A DNA stretch of 64,000 nucleotides from an uncultured Pelagibacteraceae bacterium (GCA_902577525.1 CACGZG010000006.1:1-64000), one strand, 5' to 3'. Numbered from the stretch's first letter, positions 8,501 through 17,512 are shown. Made by a program: numbers and translations. Notes: generated from the letters alone by a model not told the origin.

Positions 8501-10396
8501 AGTTTTTAAAGACTCTGGTGTATCAGCAACTATTGTTGGTTCACAATCAGGGCTGTTTGCGTCTCCCCCTGGACATGATCCAGCTACAGCCATTTCATCA
8601 AAAATTTCCATTCCTCTGGCGTTAATACCTCCGCCATAAGCAACAAATAAAGTTTTAACTGGATTTGTTTTATCTCTTAATTCCTCAATTCTAGGAACGG
8701 CAGAAGCATTGTTTCTCATCATTCCATCACCAATTACGATAACATAATTTAATTGACACTCTGAGTTCTCATCGTAAGCCTCAAAATCATTATTAAAATA
8801 ATCAAGCGCCATAATAGAGTATGCGTTAGCGTCAGTACCCCAAGCTAAACCTTGAGGAATTAGATTGTCTAGAATTCTCGTGTATCCTTCAGCACTTATT
8901 CCTACATTTAAACATGAGTCTCTATTACATTGTAATGATTGTCCGTCTGGATGATCACCATTCCACCCACCGTAATATGTACAACCATCATTAAAATGAC
9001 AGAATCTTCCACCTCTAGCTCCTGTTCTTCGACCACCAGTTTCTCCAGCATTCCAGTGTCCATAACCAAAGTGAGCACCACTGGTTAAAGTTGTGTCACT
9101 TATAATGGCACTCATTGCTTTTTTAACACCAACCCATCTTGATACGACTCCACCACCCATTTGTAAAAGCCAAGAAGTATCTCTATTTTCTGCAGTAAAT
9201 AAATTTTCATTGAAAACATCTATAGTTCCTCTTGTTGTCCCAACTAAAATTCTATCCGATGTTACATGAATACCAATTGGTTGGTTAAATCTAACGGAGT
9301 TAGCTCTAAGAGCTCCAGAAGCTTCTATATTTGCTCCATTATTTCGTCTTCCAGTCCCTGCTCTTGCTAATATTGTATAAGTTGTATTTGTATCAAGCCG
9401 AACTTTTTGAATGACATGTCTTCTTGATGAAGTTATATATAAAATATCATCATCATCAGGTGAAACATCGATACCTACTACGTCTGCTAATTGTGTATCT
9501 AAATTTCCACGATTTACTCTAGTATAAAGTCTGGTGGCCGCGTTATTGGTAATTCGAAAAGCTTCACCATCTCTTTCCATGGTATACCCATATATATGAA
9601 CTCGGCCTAAATATAACATTGAGGCATCACTGTTAACTGCAATTCTCCAAGTAAGCCTACCAAGACGTGCAAATGAATTATTAAGATTTCCTGTAAAAGT
9701 CTGTACACCGCTACTCATGCCTGAATTTAAATTGAATGATACAAATGCTGAAGAATTACCCACTCTACCAGTAACGAACAAAAAGTGTTCGTCTCCTATT
9801 TGTTGATAATCCAATCCTTGAATTGTCAGTCCAAGTTCCAGGTATATCTTGCAATCCTGTCCATCCTCAGAATATCCAACAATTGCTTGATCATCTCTTA
9901 GTTGACGATCGTTAGATCTGAAGAAAAATATATCCGTATTTGTAATTGCTCCATTATCGGTAGTTAATTCTTCTGCAAATCTTAAATCGGCAGTGTGCCG
10001 TGCAACCGTATTTTTTGTTATGGCTCCACCATAACCCATTCCTGTAGATGACAGGGTACATGTGTCTGATGTATTACCAGTATATCTTCCAACATTATCA
10101 TTAAACTCTCTGTTTCTAGTTCCATCAGCATTAAATTTTACTACTCCGTTATTTCTAAACTGTGATGCAAGAATATCTCCATTTGAATCGTAAATTGCAT
10201 TTGGTACATACTGAATGGCATCTCTATTACTCATTCTACGTCTCATACTTGCTGAACTATCAATTAAAATCAGAATATTAGCAGGGACATCTCCCTCTCC
10301 TGAACCAGGAGGAACTGGTTTTGCATCAACTTTAGATACAAATGCAATCTCTAATAAGATGAAAAAGAATAAAAAATATTTTGCAAAATGTTTCAT
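5549..10396 (-). CDS. pilY1: PilY1-type pilus tip adhesin / assembly factor
   Basis: The protein has 1615 residues, including a signal peptide (about 1-25). A von Willebrand A-like domain starts with an intact MIDAS, DSSAS at residues 46-50. A region of propeller-like repeats (about 130-400) may be an insertion in that domain. The VWA part resumes with VIGDG near 550, and the C-terminal half is the PilY1 beta-propeller with Asp-rich calcium-type loops such as DYDGDCD. PilY1 caps the pilus with minor pilins and affects adhesion, retraction and mechanosensing. It is the last gene of the pil operon, 3 bases after the small secreted protein gene. The length exceeds that of Pseudomonas PilY1. Confidence 0.9.
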   Translation of the reverse strand: MKHFAKYFLFFFILLEIAFVSKVDAKPVPPGSGEGDVPANILILIDSSASMRRRMSNRDAIQYVPNAIYDSNGDILASQFRNNGVVKFNADGTRNREFNDNVGRYTGNTSDTCTLSSTGMGYGGAITKNTVARHTADLRFAEELTTDNGAITNTDIFFFRSNDRQLRDDQAIVGYSEDGQDCKIYLELGLTIQGLDYQQIGDEHFLFVTGRVGNSSAFVSFNLNSGMSSGVQTFTGNLNNSFARLGRLTWRIAVNSDASMLYLGRVHIYGYTMERDGEAFRITNNAATRLYTRVNRGNLDTQLADVVGIDVSPDDDDILYITSSRRHVIQKVRLDTNTTYTILARAGTGRRNNGANIEASGALRANSVRFNQPIGIHVTSDRILVGTTRGTIDVFNENLFTAENRDTSWLLQMGGGVVSRWVGVKKAMSAIISDTTLTSGAHFGYGHWNAGETGGRRTGARGGRFCHFNDGCTYYGGWNGDHPDGQSLQCNRDSCLNVGISAEGYTRILDNLIPQGLAWGTDANAYSIMALDYFNNDFEAYDENSECQLNYVIVIGDGMMRNNASAVPRIEELRDKTNPVKTLFVAYGGGINARGMEIFDEMAVAGSCPGGDANSPDCEPTIVADTPESLKTQLTAKIRQILAERLSFTAPSITATVQEGGSLYQAQFSYEQFGEWQGTILRKTLNADGTVIHEMDAAGNWDASVEIRKQATIADAADTRNLWSAIPGSPYLGNWDNFNTDNSDDITELFELYGFDIADYHNATSYCATNGYVGDNGTSDDLLGLINFMKGTDYFDYDGDCDVTEVRSHVLGDIYHSQLIEVGPPDASIEFTGANEEAYYRATNNYQSFVAKHASRRNVIYAGANSGVLHAINAETGAEEWGFIPPFIAGLLPSLMNADLSGKIDGKKGGTNAIFGVDGSPVVHDVFIRGINERGELENQRNWHTILFVPYGRGGAGFSVLDVTNPILKDNLGPIHMFSVFNDAINSTVYMADHEGQITTYPYSSGSVSIQDSLEAIKAGENLDTAFTADGGDDSLNPDHSSYCDSSDNPDVIQDCTNQDAIAVCQFNDTDVMTTTGLFHSDAAGTASCFKGTKFRFSDLKPQANADGTVPKSSLKVTERVDGTLQTIDFTSAEYENDNLVITFPTEKTYNAGGSPLESSPTNQFTVATSCTAATDIPVQYDYSQLGETWSAPRIFRIPSETLADRNNSSKDRYVAVMGAGMGATNLCAGSAVFIVNLDRDDEEGIEPGTIYGATTNGGPITIVDTVVTREAVTTTITKDDGTTETVTTQAATKVAGQHTPNGSDIGNSLPASAVVITPDTAFNIPWRGAMVYFNDLEGKITKLNLTSSTKNDADLFDQTTLFRLDANTVNKRYSYFSMDAGIGQTTRDFWLFGGTGNFNDIGGGSKFMDNILYAVKDPNYPYFDHLNGAHVPRETDDDFLAEAHKGANAAASIDNAVVCKDTTGKISCDDGPSSGQQAWVVHLDTPDGKGPNENSNNTFRKLSAAPTLFKGQVYFPIYEPPQGANPCNIGNAFICVVDDECGSNNSHLLSRGGVPNGKNCEFVREGILSELVIFGDKLFANVAGPKEDAETLYSILAAAGEVETSRGSWRESGY

Positions 10397-10399
10397 AAT

Positions 10400-10912
10400 T
10401 TAATTTACTGCTAAAATAACCTCTTCTCCTATTGTAAAATCTATCAATTCTTCTGTCGAAATATCAAGAGTTTCTATCGTGCCATTGTAATCTTTTGTTT
10501 TTGCATAAAGAATTTTGTCTTGGCCAACACTAATATCTTTATAGCCAAACCAATTTTTATTCTCAACTTCCTTACTCAAATTTCCATAGGTAACTTTGGC
10601 AAATTTATATATTTCATATTCATTTACTCCAACATCCATGGTTTCTAATCGGATCCCAACAATTTTTGATTGATAAACAAAGACATGGATGTAAGAATTT
10701 TCTAGATTACTTTTTGGACAATAATCTGCAGCATAACCCATGTACTGAACAGTGTTCCATTCATCAAAATCTTCCTCTGAATAACCATCAATAATAAAAA
10801 AAGTTTTTTTTGCGCTTGAGACCTTAGTGCCTGTTAATTTAAGTGCATCACAAGCTAAAGAGTTATTAGTGAATAAAATAAAAACAAAAATGATAAGGAA
10901 ATTTTTATTCAT
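10400..10912 (-). CDS. secreted protein of unknown function within the pilin operon
   Basis: I chose the start at the internal ATG (10912), because it gives a typical signal peptide (MNKNFLIIFVFILFTNNSLA) followed at once by Cys. A longer frame would start at 11011 inside pilX. The mature part has about 150 residues and two cysteines, the first residue and one in AADYCPKS, so a disulfide is possible. The SLAC site is a poor lipobox, so a lipoprotein is less likely. I recognise no family. It sits between pilX and pilY1 on the same strand, which suggests a periplasmic or pilus-tip role, by position only. Confidence 0.6.
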   Translation of the reverse strand: MNKNFLIIFVFILFTNNSLACDALKLTGTKVSSAKKTFFIIDGYSEEDFDEWNTVQYMGYAADYCPKSNLENSYIHVFVYQSKIVGIRLETMDVGVNEYEIYKFAKVTYGNLSKEVENKNWFGYKDISVGQDKILYAKTKDYNGTIETLDISTEELIDFTIGEEVILAVN

Positions 10913-10982
10913 AAGAATATTATAAATTTTTGAGTTTATTTTTAAAAGACTCTTTTTATAGAAATTACTTATTTTGAGCATA

Positions 10983-11828
10983 TCAATTTGACACAACAAC
11001 CACAGTTTCAAGGGCTACTAAGATGTCTGGTCTTTTTCCATCAATTTCAGCCCAGCCTTCAGCAGTAAAACCCGAGTTAATATCAGCGCTACTTTTTGAA
11101 TCGCTTTTATCCATCATATAGCCACAGCCATAAATTTTATACGCGGTGCCTGATGATTGTGTATTAGTAGTAGTTTTTTTTAAACTAGCTCCTGCTCCAC
11201 GAAAATTTGCAGTTCCAATATTGACGATAAAATACTCATACCTAAATCTATCCATGTGGGCTTTTTCTTTTTGAATAGTGTCTGCATCAGTTAAATTATC
11301 AAGAGAAGCATCTGAAAAAACTTGTTGTATTAATGATCCAAAGTTTTTATTCACCGCATGGGCTGCAACTGCCAATGTATTTGAATGAGTAGTGCCATCT
11401 ATTTCGACATTACTTTTAGCAATATTTCTGTAACTATTGAAGCACGGAGTTTTTGTAACCACATTTCTGTTAGTGGGTAAATCTCTTCTATCAACATATC
11501 TTGACATTCCTTGAACCGCCGTACTTTTCATTTGCTCGATCATCGAATCCCAACTTGCTCTTTCATCACTAGTCATTCCTGAGGTGTCCTCAGATTCAAC
11601 TGTTGATGTTGAAATCCAGGGACCCATTCTTTGGTTGATTATCCATTTTTCTCCTTCGAGCAATGCAGTCTCAGCTACATAAAAAGTTTGTTGGTATTCA
11701 TCGCTAGAATTATTACTTTGGTGATCAGTTGATGAAATAACAATAAGCGCTCCTCCCATCAATGACATTACAAGTAAAAGTAAAAGTGATAAAACTAATG
11801 CAAATCCTTTTTCATTTTTACGTTTCAT
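10983..11828 (-). CDS. pilX: PilX-type minor pilin
   Basis: The 281-residue protein begins KNEKGFALVLSLLLLLVMS, the positively charged leader, Gly and long hydrophobic helix of PilX/GspK-like minor pilins. The Glu5 usual in major pilins is missing, as is normal for this group. After the helix comes ETALLEGEKW, where PilX proteins commonly carry an AExAL-type motif. The gene lies 2 bases after pilW. With PilV, PilW, FimT and PilY1 it would form the priming and tip complex of the pilus. Confidence 0.82.
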   Translation of the reverse strand: MKRKNEKGFALVLSLLLLLVMSLMGGALIVISSTDHQSNNSSDEYQQTFYVAETALLEGEKWIINQRMGPWISTSTVESEDTSGMTSDERASWDSMIEQMKSTAVQGMSRYVDRRDLPTNRNVVTKTPCFNSYRNIAKSNVEIDGTTHSNTLAVAAHAVNKNFGSLIQQVFSDASLDNLTDADTIQKEKAHMDRFRYEYFIVNIGTANFRGAGASLKKTTTNTQSSGTAYKIYGCGYMMDKSDSKSSADINSGFTAEGWAEIDGKRPDILVALETVVVVSN

Positions 11829-11830
11829 GA

Positions 11831-12751
11831 TTATATCCCACTTCCTATATTTCTTGTGTGGATGGTAACGACAACTGAATCTCTCAATTTAGTATCATCA
11901 AAATTATGTCCTCTGTCTCCCAAACCTTTTACATAACGAGGTTTGCCTGCTGCAGATTTAAATTTATAGAAATTACTTTTTGATCTAAAAGTAATTATTA
12001 AGTCAACTGCTCTTATTTTATAAAGATTATCCCTAGCCGCGGTATCTGAACCAGGACGAGGCAATGGAGAAAGCACTCTACCTTCAGCATCCAGTGGAAC
12101 AAATTCCATATCCACTATGTGATCACGAATTTTTTGTCCAACATAACATTCGGGACAATTATCAACCCAAGTACCACTTTCAGAGTCTATTGGTTGAGAC
12201 CAGCTTCTAAGAGATTTATATGCAGCATACCTTTGTCCATCACCATCTGTAATTGGTGCAGCATAATAGGTAATCTTATATCTCTTATATGGTTGAGTTG
12301 TATCATTTTGATTAAAATCATCATAAACTATATGTATTCTGTCACAACATTTACTGCCTTCGTCTGGGTGACCTTGTGTTTCTATTTTGCCATAAGAACC
12401 TTCCGCTGGTCCTAAAGCACTCTCACCTTTTTCTATAATTATTGGATCATGACTTTCTGCAATGCTAGTATTACCACCTACAAATTCTAAATAACTTCTA
12501 TTAGGTAAACCAAGAGTGTTAGTACCTAACACATATTTAAAACCCGCCATTCTAATGTCTCTCATCATCATTTCCACAATATCTCTACCAGATCGACTAA
12601 TTTTTGCTCTCTCTGTTACCTGGCTATAGCTATTATTAACAACTGTATATGTTGTATAAATTGCTCCCATCATTATCGATGAAATCACAACTCCAATGAG
12701 CATCTCTAAAAGAGTTAAACCTGCAATATTTTTAAATTGATTTTTTTTCAT
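11831..12751 (-). CDS. pilW: PilW-type minor pilin
   Basis: The 306-residue protein has a class III signal, AGLTLLEMLIGVVISS near residues 10-25, with Gly before the cleavage site and Glu at +5, then a long helix ending in RDIVEMMMRDIRMAGF, typical of PilW. The C-terminal domain is beta-rich with cysteine pairs (KCCDR and CPEC) that may form disulfides. It overlaps pilV by 4 bases (ATGA type) and would be processed by PilD. Confidence 0.85.
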   Translation of the reverse strand: MKKNQFKNIAGLTLLEMLIGVVISSIMMGAIYTTYTVVNNSYSQVTERAKISRSGRDIVEMMMRDIRMAGFKYVLGTNTLGLPNRSYLEFVGGNTSIAESHDPIIIEKGESALGPAEGSYGKIETQGHPDEGSKCCDRIHIVYDDFNQNDTTQPYKRYKITYYAAPITDGDGQRYAAYKSLRSWSQPIDSESGTWVDNCPECYVGQKIRDHIVDMEFVPLDAEGRVLSPLPRPGSDTAARDNLYKIRAVDLIITFRSKSNFYKFKSAAGKPRYVKGLGDRGHNFDDTKLRDSVVVTIHTRNIGSGI

Positions 12752-13455
12752 TTTCTTGTGTTGTAATCAGCTTGAAAGTATAAAAACTTTCTTTTTTTCC
12801 CATTGTTTAAATTAACCTGAATTCTTCCAATATACATTCCGTTATCATTAATTCGGGGGTCAATGTAATTTGAACAAGCATCATTCCATCTGCAAATTTT
12901 ATACATTTTTACTTTTTTGATATCTCGATCACCTCTACATTTTAAATAACGATCCTCTCCAAATATTGTCATCCATTTCTGCTCTTTATTTTGTGGACCA
13001 TCTGAAAATTGTGAACTGTAAATACTTGTTGGCGCACTTGAGCTTGGTGAACTTTCTTGTTGTTCTGTTGTACCAGTTGTACCAAGAGCAGCAGTAGCTA
13101 AATTTGACGATCCACATGCTCCCGTAAAAAATTCCACATTATCGTGAGCTAAATGTTCCGTAAATCTTCTTGCAGTTTCTCTTTCTTCCTCATTAATTGT
13201 CACTGTACCATCAATACTTATAGCAACTTTATCTACATTTGGATCTACTCCATAAACAGCATCTTTATAACCAATGATATCTTCTGCAATCATGCTAACT
13301 AAGTAATTAGCTTTAGTTCTCTCTCCAGATGTATCAATTGATTGTACTGAATAATTTACCATTTGAAGTATAGCAATAAAACCAATACCAACAATTGCTG
13401 TTGAAATAAGTCCTTCTAAAATTGTTAGACCTAAAATATTTTTTATTTTTCTCAT
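12748..13455 (-). CDS. pilV: PilV-type minor pilin
   Basis: The 235-residue protein has a prepilin leader and helix, LGLTILEGLISTAIVGIGF, with Glu5 and the GF/LL pattern of PilV. Helix continuation and a GYKDAVYGV segment follow. A Ser/Thr/Pro/Gln-rich linker lies at about residues 122-150, and four cysteines occur in the C-terminal part (two in KICRWNDAC). It is followed by pilW with a 4-base overlap and sits 16 bases after the FimT-like gene. Confidence 0.82.
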   Translation of the reverse strand: MRKIKNILGLTILEGLISTAIVGIGFIAILQMVNYSVQSIDTSGERTKANYLVSMIAEDIIGYKDAVYGVDPNVDKVAISIDGTVTINEEERETARRFTEHLAHDNVEFFTGACGSSNLATAALGTTGTTEQQESSPSSSAPTSIYSSQFSDGPQNKEQKWMTIFGEDRYLKCRGDRDIKKVKMYKICRWNDACSNYIDPRINDNGMYIGRIQVNLNNGKKRKFLYFQADYNTRK

Positions 13456-13471
13456 ATAATTGCAAAACCCA

Positions 13472-14167
13472 TTATTGCAAAACCCACTCTAACGTTTTAC
13501 TGCTCCATTTGTCTAAAGTAATTTCTCCAAATCTAGTCCAATCTAAAGAATACATCAAATTATCATCAGCGTCAGCAGGTTCACCAGATGCGTTGACTCC
13601 ACATGCATTATCACCATCTCTTTTACATATTATTAAACTTTCATCGACTACAGAGTCATTGCCTGTTCCACTGAGTAAATCTCCAGCTCCACTAAACCAC
13701 CTAGCATTTTTAGAAAAACATACCGCAGAATCACCTGCTAAATTGGTAGTGATATCCTCGAATGTTACTGACTGAACTTCAATATCGTTTACCTCTGAGC
13801 CATCTACGTCCCAATAATCTGGTGTAGTCATATCACATCTTGAAGATATAGTTGTGTTCCATGTACTATCACCATCATTAATTTTTTGAGCTAAAGTATC
13901 TGTTTTCATACCTCTAGTGGTAAGAGTAACGTTATCATCATTCACACCAATTAAAACTTGCACAAATGCAAATTGGCCTCTTTGAACCTGAGCATTAATA
14001 CTCTCAAATACTTTTTTTACTTTAAGAGCATCAGTTCTTACCTCTCTACCTTTTTTCCACGATGAAAACTTTGGATAAGCTGAAGCAGATATAACTCCGA
14101 TGATTGCGAGAACAACGATCAACTCTAGTATATTAAAACCTTTAATGTTCTTTTCCGGCACCAGCAT
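13472..14167 (-). CDS. fimT: FimT/GspH-type minor pilin
   Basis: It has the prepilin signal KGFNILELIVVLAIIGVISA with Glu5 and a C-terminal GspH/FimT-like domain. The frame opens at 14188, but the Met codon at 14167 gives a normal short leader (MLVPEKNIKG) and a smaller overlap with pilT (26 instead of 47 bases), so I prefer it (231 residues). FimT-type minor pilins can bind DNA in competent bacteria; whether this one does is unknown. The gene stands between pilT and pilV. Confidence 0.75.
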   Translation of the reverse strand: MLVPEKNIKGFNILELIVVLAIIGVISASAYPKFSSWKKGREVRTDALKVKKVFESINAQVQRGQFAFVQVLIGVNDDNVTLTTRGMKTDTLAQKINDGDSTWNTTISSRCDMTTPDYWDVDGSEVNDIEVQSVTFEDITTNLAGDSAVCFSKNARWFSGAGDLLSGTGNDSVVDESLIICKRDGDNACGVNASGEPADADDNLMYSLDWTRFGEITLDKWSSKTLEWVLQ

Positions 14168-15155
14168 CAATTTTCCCAGCTTTAACAAGTTCTTCTAATG
14201 ATTTCTGCATTGTTATCATTCCTTCTTTAACAGCAGTTTGCATGATGCTTGGGATTTGATGAATTTTTGACTCTCTTATTAGGTTTTGAATTGGGGCTGT
14301 ACACTTCATCACCTCAAAAGCACCACAACGACCTTGGCCGTCTTTAGTTTTTAAAAGTCTTTGAGTAACAACCATCTTTAACGATGTTGAAATTTGTGCT
14401 CGAATTTGAGCTTGTTGTTCGGGTGGAAACACGTCAATAATTCTATTGATAGTATTTGGTGCACCACTAGTGTGTAATGTTCCAAAAACTAAGTGACCTG
14501 TTTCTGCAGCTGTTAAAGCTAATGAAACTGTTTCTAAATCTCTCATCTCACCTACTAGAATTACATCTGGATCTTCTCGAAGTGCTGCTTTTAATGCACT
14601 TGCAAAAGTTTTGGTTTGTTTTCCCACCTCTCTATGAGAGACAATACTTTTTACATCTTTATGAATAAACTCAACTGGGTCTTCAACAGTAATAATGTTT
14701 GCAGTTCTAGTTTTATTAATTTCATTTATGATGGCTGCAAGGGTTGTTGATTTTCCAGATCCTGTTGGGCCTGTAACAAGAACAAGACCTTTATGCATAT
14801 CAATAATATCATATAAAACTTGCGGTAAATCAAACTGTCCCATTTCAGGAATAACACTTTCTACTCTTCTTAATACTGCAGCAGGTCCTGTGATAGTTTT
14901 ATAAAAATTAGCTCTAAATCTTAATCCACTAAGAGTAACTGAAGAGTCTAGCTCATGCGTTTCAGTAAACCTCTTCATTTCAACTTCATTACAATTAGTT
15001 GATAATAAATCTTGAAGATCTTGAGCCTTAACAATTACTTCTGGAATTTTATGAATTTCTCCTGTTTGTCTAAATGCAAGTGGCCATCCACTTCTAATAT
15101 GAAAGTCCGAAATTTTCTTGTTATTTTTAGCTAGCTCTTCTAATTTTTCAAACAT
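14142..15155 (-). CDS. pilT: type IV pilus retraction ATPase PilT
   Basis: This is a 337-residue hexameric cytoplasmic motor that powers pilus retraction. The Walker A motif GPTGSGKST is at residues 129-137, with an Asp box and Walker B in REDPDVILVGEMRD, the His box in HLVFGTLHTSGA and a PilT-specific APIQNLIRE motif (the AIRNLIRE box) near residue 290. This separates it from the extension ATPase PilB. It is the first gene of the minus-strand pilus operon, and its promoter must lie in the 183-base gap to the right. Confidence 0.94.
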   Translation of the reverse strand: MFEKLEELAKNNKKISDFHIRSGWPLAFRQTGEIHKIPEVIVKAQDLQDLLSTNCNEVEMKRFTETHELDSSVTLSGLRFRANFYKTITGPAAVLRRVESVIPEMGQFDLPQVLYDIIDMHKGLVLVTGPTGSGKSTTLAAIINEINKTRTANIITVEDPVEFIHKDVKSIVSHREVGKQTKTFASALKAALREDPDVILVGEMRDLETVSLALTAAETGHLVFGTLHTSGAPNTINRIIDVFPPEQQAQIRAQISTSLKMVVTQRLLKTKDGQGRCGAFEVMKCTAPIQNLIRESKIHQIPSIMQTAVKEGMITMQKSLEELVKAGKIDAGAGKEH

Positions 15156-15227
15156 GATAAATTTTTATATAGAATTTTACTTAAAGACAAGATTATACTT
15201 TTTTAATAAATCACAAAGGAATTTATT

Positions 15228-15273
15228 GCCCATAATGGTCAAAAAACACAAGAATTTTACACCAAATATGGGC
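15228..15273. promoter_or_regulatory. inverted repeat between pilT and the first autotransporter
   Basis: GCCCATA (15228-15234) and TATGGGC (15267-15273) are perfect complements 32 bases apart. They lie in the 183-base divergent spacer, 72 bases from the pilT start and 65 bases from the first possible start of the surface protein. The spacing is too wide for a strong hairpin, so two operator half-sites are the more natural reading. No other structure is clear in this spacer. Confidence 0.3.
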
Positions 15274-15365
15274 ATAATTTTTAGTGAATAAAATTTATAA
15301 TCATTTAAAAAATACGCATATCATTTAAAAATTCTATAATGAAGATTTTGATGACAGGTTTGATG

Positions 15366-17465
15366 ATGAAATTCTTTAAAATAATAACTTTTATAGTTTT
15401 TATTTTTCCAAGCTCAATAGCTTTTGGAGCTGTAAGTGGATTTGTTGACAGCAAAGGTATTACGCAAAAACTTGCACATGGAATAACATTTAAACCAGAT
15501 GGAACTAAAATGTTTGTTGTTGGAATGAGTCAAAATAAAATTTTTGAATTTGATTTATCTACAGCTTTTGATATTTCAACTGCTACCAAAAATTCTAATG
15601 AATATCTTCATTTTTCAGAACAAATAGATGCAAGAGATATAAAATTTAATTCTGATGGTACAAAATTATTTCTTGCTGGATCAGATGATCAAGAAATAAA
15701 TGAGTATAATTTATCAACTGCCTATGATGTTTCAACCAGTGTGCATCAGAATACATATTTTAATGGGGATGGTTTGGATTTTGTAGCTATCGCATTTAAT
15801 ACGAATGGAACAAAACTTTTTATTTATGATAAGACAGGTAATGACTCGATTAAACAATATTCATTGGGTAGTCCCTTTGATCTCTCAAACGCAGTTCTTC
15901 AAAAAGAATATACTGGAACGAGTAGCAAAACTTTAAGACAAATAAATGGGACTCCACAAGGATTTGCATTTAGCTCTGATGGATCTAAAATGTACGTTAC
16001 AGGAGAAGGTACACAAAAAATTAAAGAATTCACACTAAGCACACCTTTTGATTTATCTAATGTAACACTTGAACCAGGAGGTTACGACCTCTCTGGCCAA
16101 ATTGAAGAACCTTCAGGAATTGCATTTAGTGCTGATGGTCTCAAATTATTTATTTTAGATTTCAAAAATAATGCTGCTAATAGAGATGTTAATGAATATG
16201 ATTTAACTTGTGGTTTTGGTGTCATCAGTTGCATCGATCCGACAGCAAATAAAGATGATGTTGCTTCTATTGAAACACAATCTGAAACTACAAAAAAACT
16301 TATACAGCATACAACTTATCCAGTGCTCAATCGTATGGAATGGTTAAGACGAAATAGTGGAAGAATAAATTTAACAAATCAAAATATAAAGTTTCAATTT
16401 AATAATGAAATTTTAAATTCCTTATCAAATAGTTTAATTCCTCTTTATCTTTCTAATGATAATTCAAATGATTTGAATGATCAAAGTTCAAGCTGGTCTT
16501 TTTGGAGTGAGGGCACTATTAGTATTGGGAAAGTTGGGGACGACTCAGCTTCCTCAGCAAAGAATATTAACACATCTGCAATTACACTCGGTGCAGATAA
16601 AAAAGGTGAAGATAATATTATGAGAGGTATTGCATTAAGATTTGGTACTGATGATATAGATGTTGGTACTTTAGGAAGTGCACTTGATATGAGCTCTTTT
16701 GGTTTAACTTTTTACTCAAGTAAACCAAAGGGAGAACAAAGATTTACAGATCACTTATTGGGTATGAGTTTTATAAATTCTAATTTAATTAATAACAGTG
16801 GTTCTGCATCAACAGATGGTGAAAGATACGGTGAACAATTATATGGCTCCCTAAGTTTAAGAGATACATTTTCAAAAAATCGATTAAATTTTACACCTAG
16901 ATTAAAAATTAATTATGGAATAACACATTTAGGAGCATATAAAGAAACTGGATCAACAGGGTTGAACTTAGAATACGAGGATCAATATATTGGAAACTTT
17001 ACATCATCTTTAGGAACAAGTTTAGATAATACTTATGATTTTGAAGTTGGATCTTTTATTCCATATTTTGATTTTGAGTATTATGCAGATATGAGTCCAG
17101 CTTCAAAACAAAAATTCTCTTATATATCTAATGGTGAGAGTTTTACTTTAGAAAATATTGAGAGCACTACTCACAATTTTTCGAGTGGTATTGGATTTGA
17201 TTTTATCTCAGACAGTGGATTAACCTTAATGACGAAATATACCAGAGACCAAGCTCAAAACCATAAAAATGATAGCTTCATAATTGCTTTAGATTATAGA
17301 GGCTCTCAAAGGTCTTCTTATGCCATGTCTATTCAGGACACTTCAGCAAAGCTTTCACATAATAAAGAGTTTAATGATTTCAAGATTAATATAGACAGTC
17401 ATTATGATTTTTTTAAAGACGATCCAGATTATGGAGTTTATTTGAAAATTTCAAACCTTAATTAA
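15366..17465 (+). CDS. secreted propeller protein with autotransporter-like barrel (paralog 1)
   Basis: The frame opens at 15339, but Met10 (15366) starts a clean signal peptide (MKFFKIITFIVFIFPSSIAF), so I use it (699 residues). The passenger part carries five repeats of a blade motif, roughly (G/D)xxFxxDGxKxF followed by an EF/YxLSTxFDxS strand, typical of a beta-propeller. A linker with NRMEWLRRN follows, then WSEGTISIG and a C-terminal beta-rich domain of alternating strands resembling an autotransporter barrel. Unlike its neighbour it ends in Asn, not Phe. It should be exposed on the outer membrane; the ligand is unknown. The gene at 17536 is a paralog in tandem. Confidence 0.65.
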   Translation: MKFFKIITFIVFIFPSSIAFGAVSGFVDSKGITQKLAHGITFKPDGTKMFVVGMSQNKIFEFDLSTAFDISTATKNSNEYLHFSEQIDARDIKFNSDGTKLFLAGSDDQEINEYNLSTAYDVSTSVHQNTYFNGDGLDFVAIAFNTNGTKLFIYDKTGNDSIKQYSLGSPFDLSNAVLQKEYTGTSSKTLRQINGTPQGFAFSSDGSKMYVTGEGTQKIKEFTLSTPFDLSNVTLEPGGYDLSGQIEEPSGIAFSADGLKLFILDFKNNAANRDVNEYDLTCGFGVISCIDPTANKDDVASIETQSETTKKLIQHTTYPVLNRMEWLRRNSGRINLTNQNIKFQFNNEILNSLSNSLIPLYLSNDNSNDLNDQSSSWSFWSEGTISIGKVGDDSASSAKNINTSAITLGADKKGEDNIMRGIALRFGTDDIDVGTLGSALDMSSFGLTFYSSKPKGEQRFTDHLLGMSFINSNLINNSGSASTDGERYGEQLYGSLSLRDTFSKNRLNFTPRLKINYGITHLGAYKETGSTGLNLEYEDQYIGNFTSSLGTSLDNTYDFEVGSFIPYFDFEYYADMSPASKQKFSYISNGESFTLENIESTTHNFSSGIGFDFISDSGLTLMTKYTRDQAQNHKNDSFIIALDYRGSQRSSYAMSIQDTSAKLSHNKEFNDFKINIDSHYDFFKDDPDYGVYLKISNLN

Positions 17466-17512
17466 GCTAAATTTTTAAAAAAATTTTGAATAAATTAAAA
17501 GATGAATTAAAT

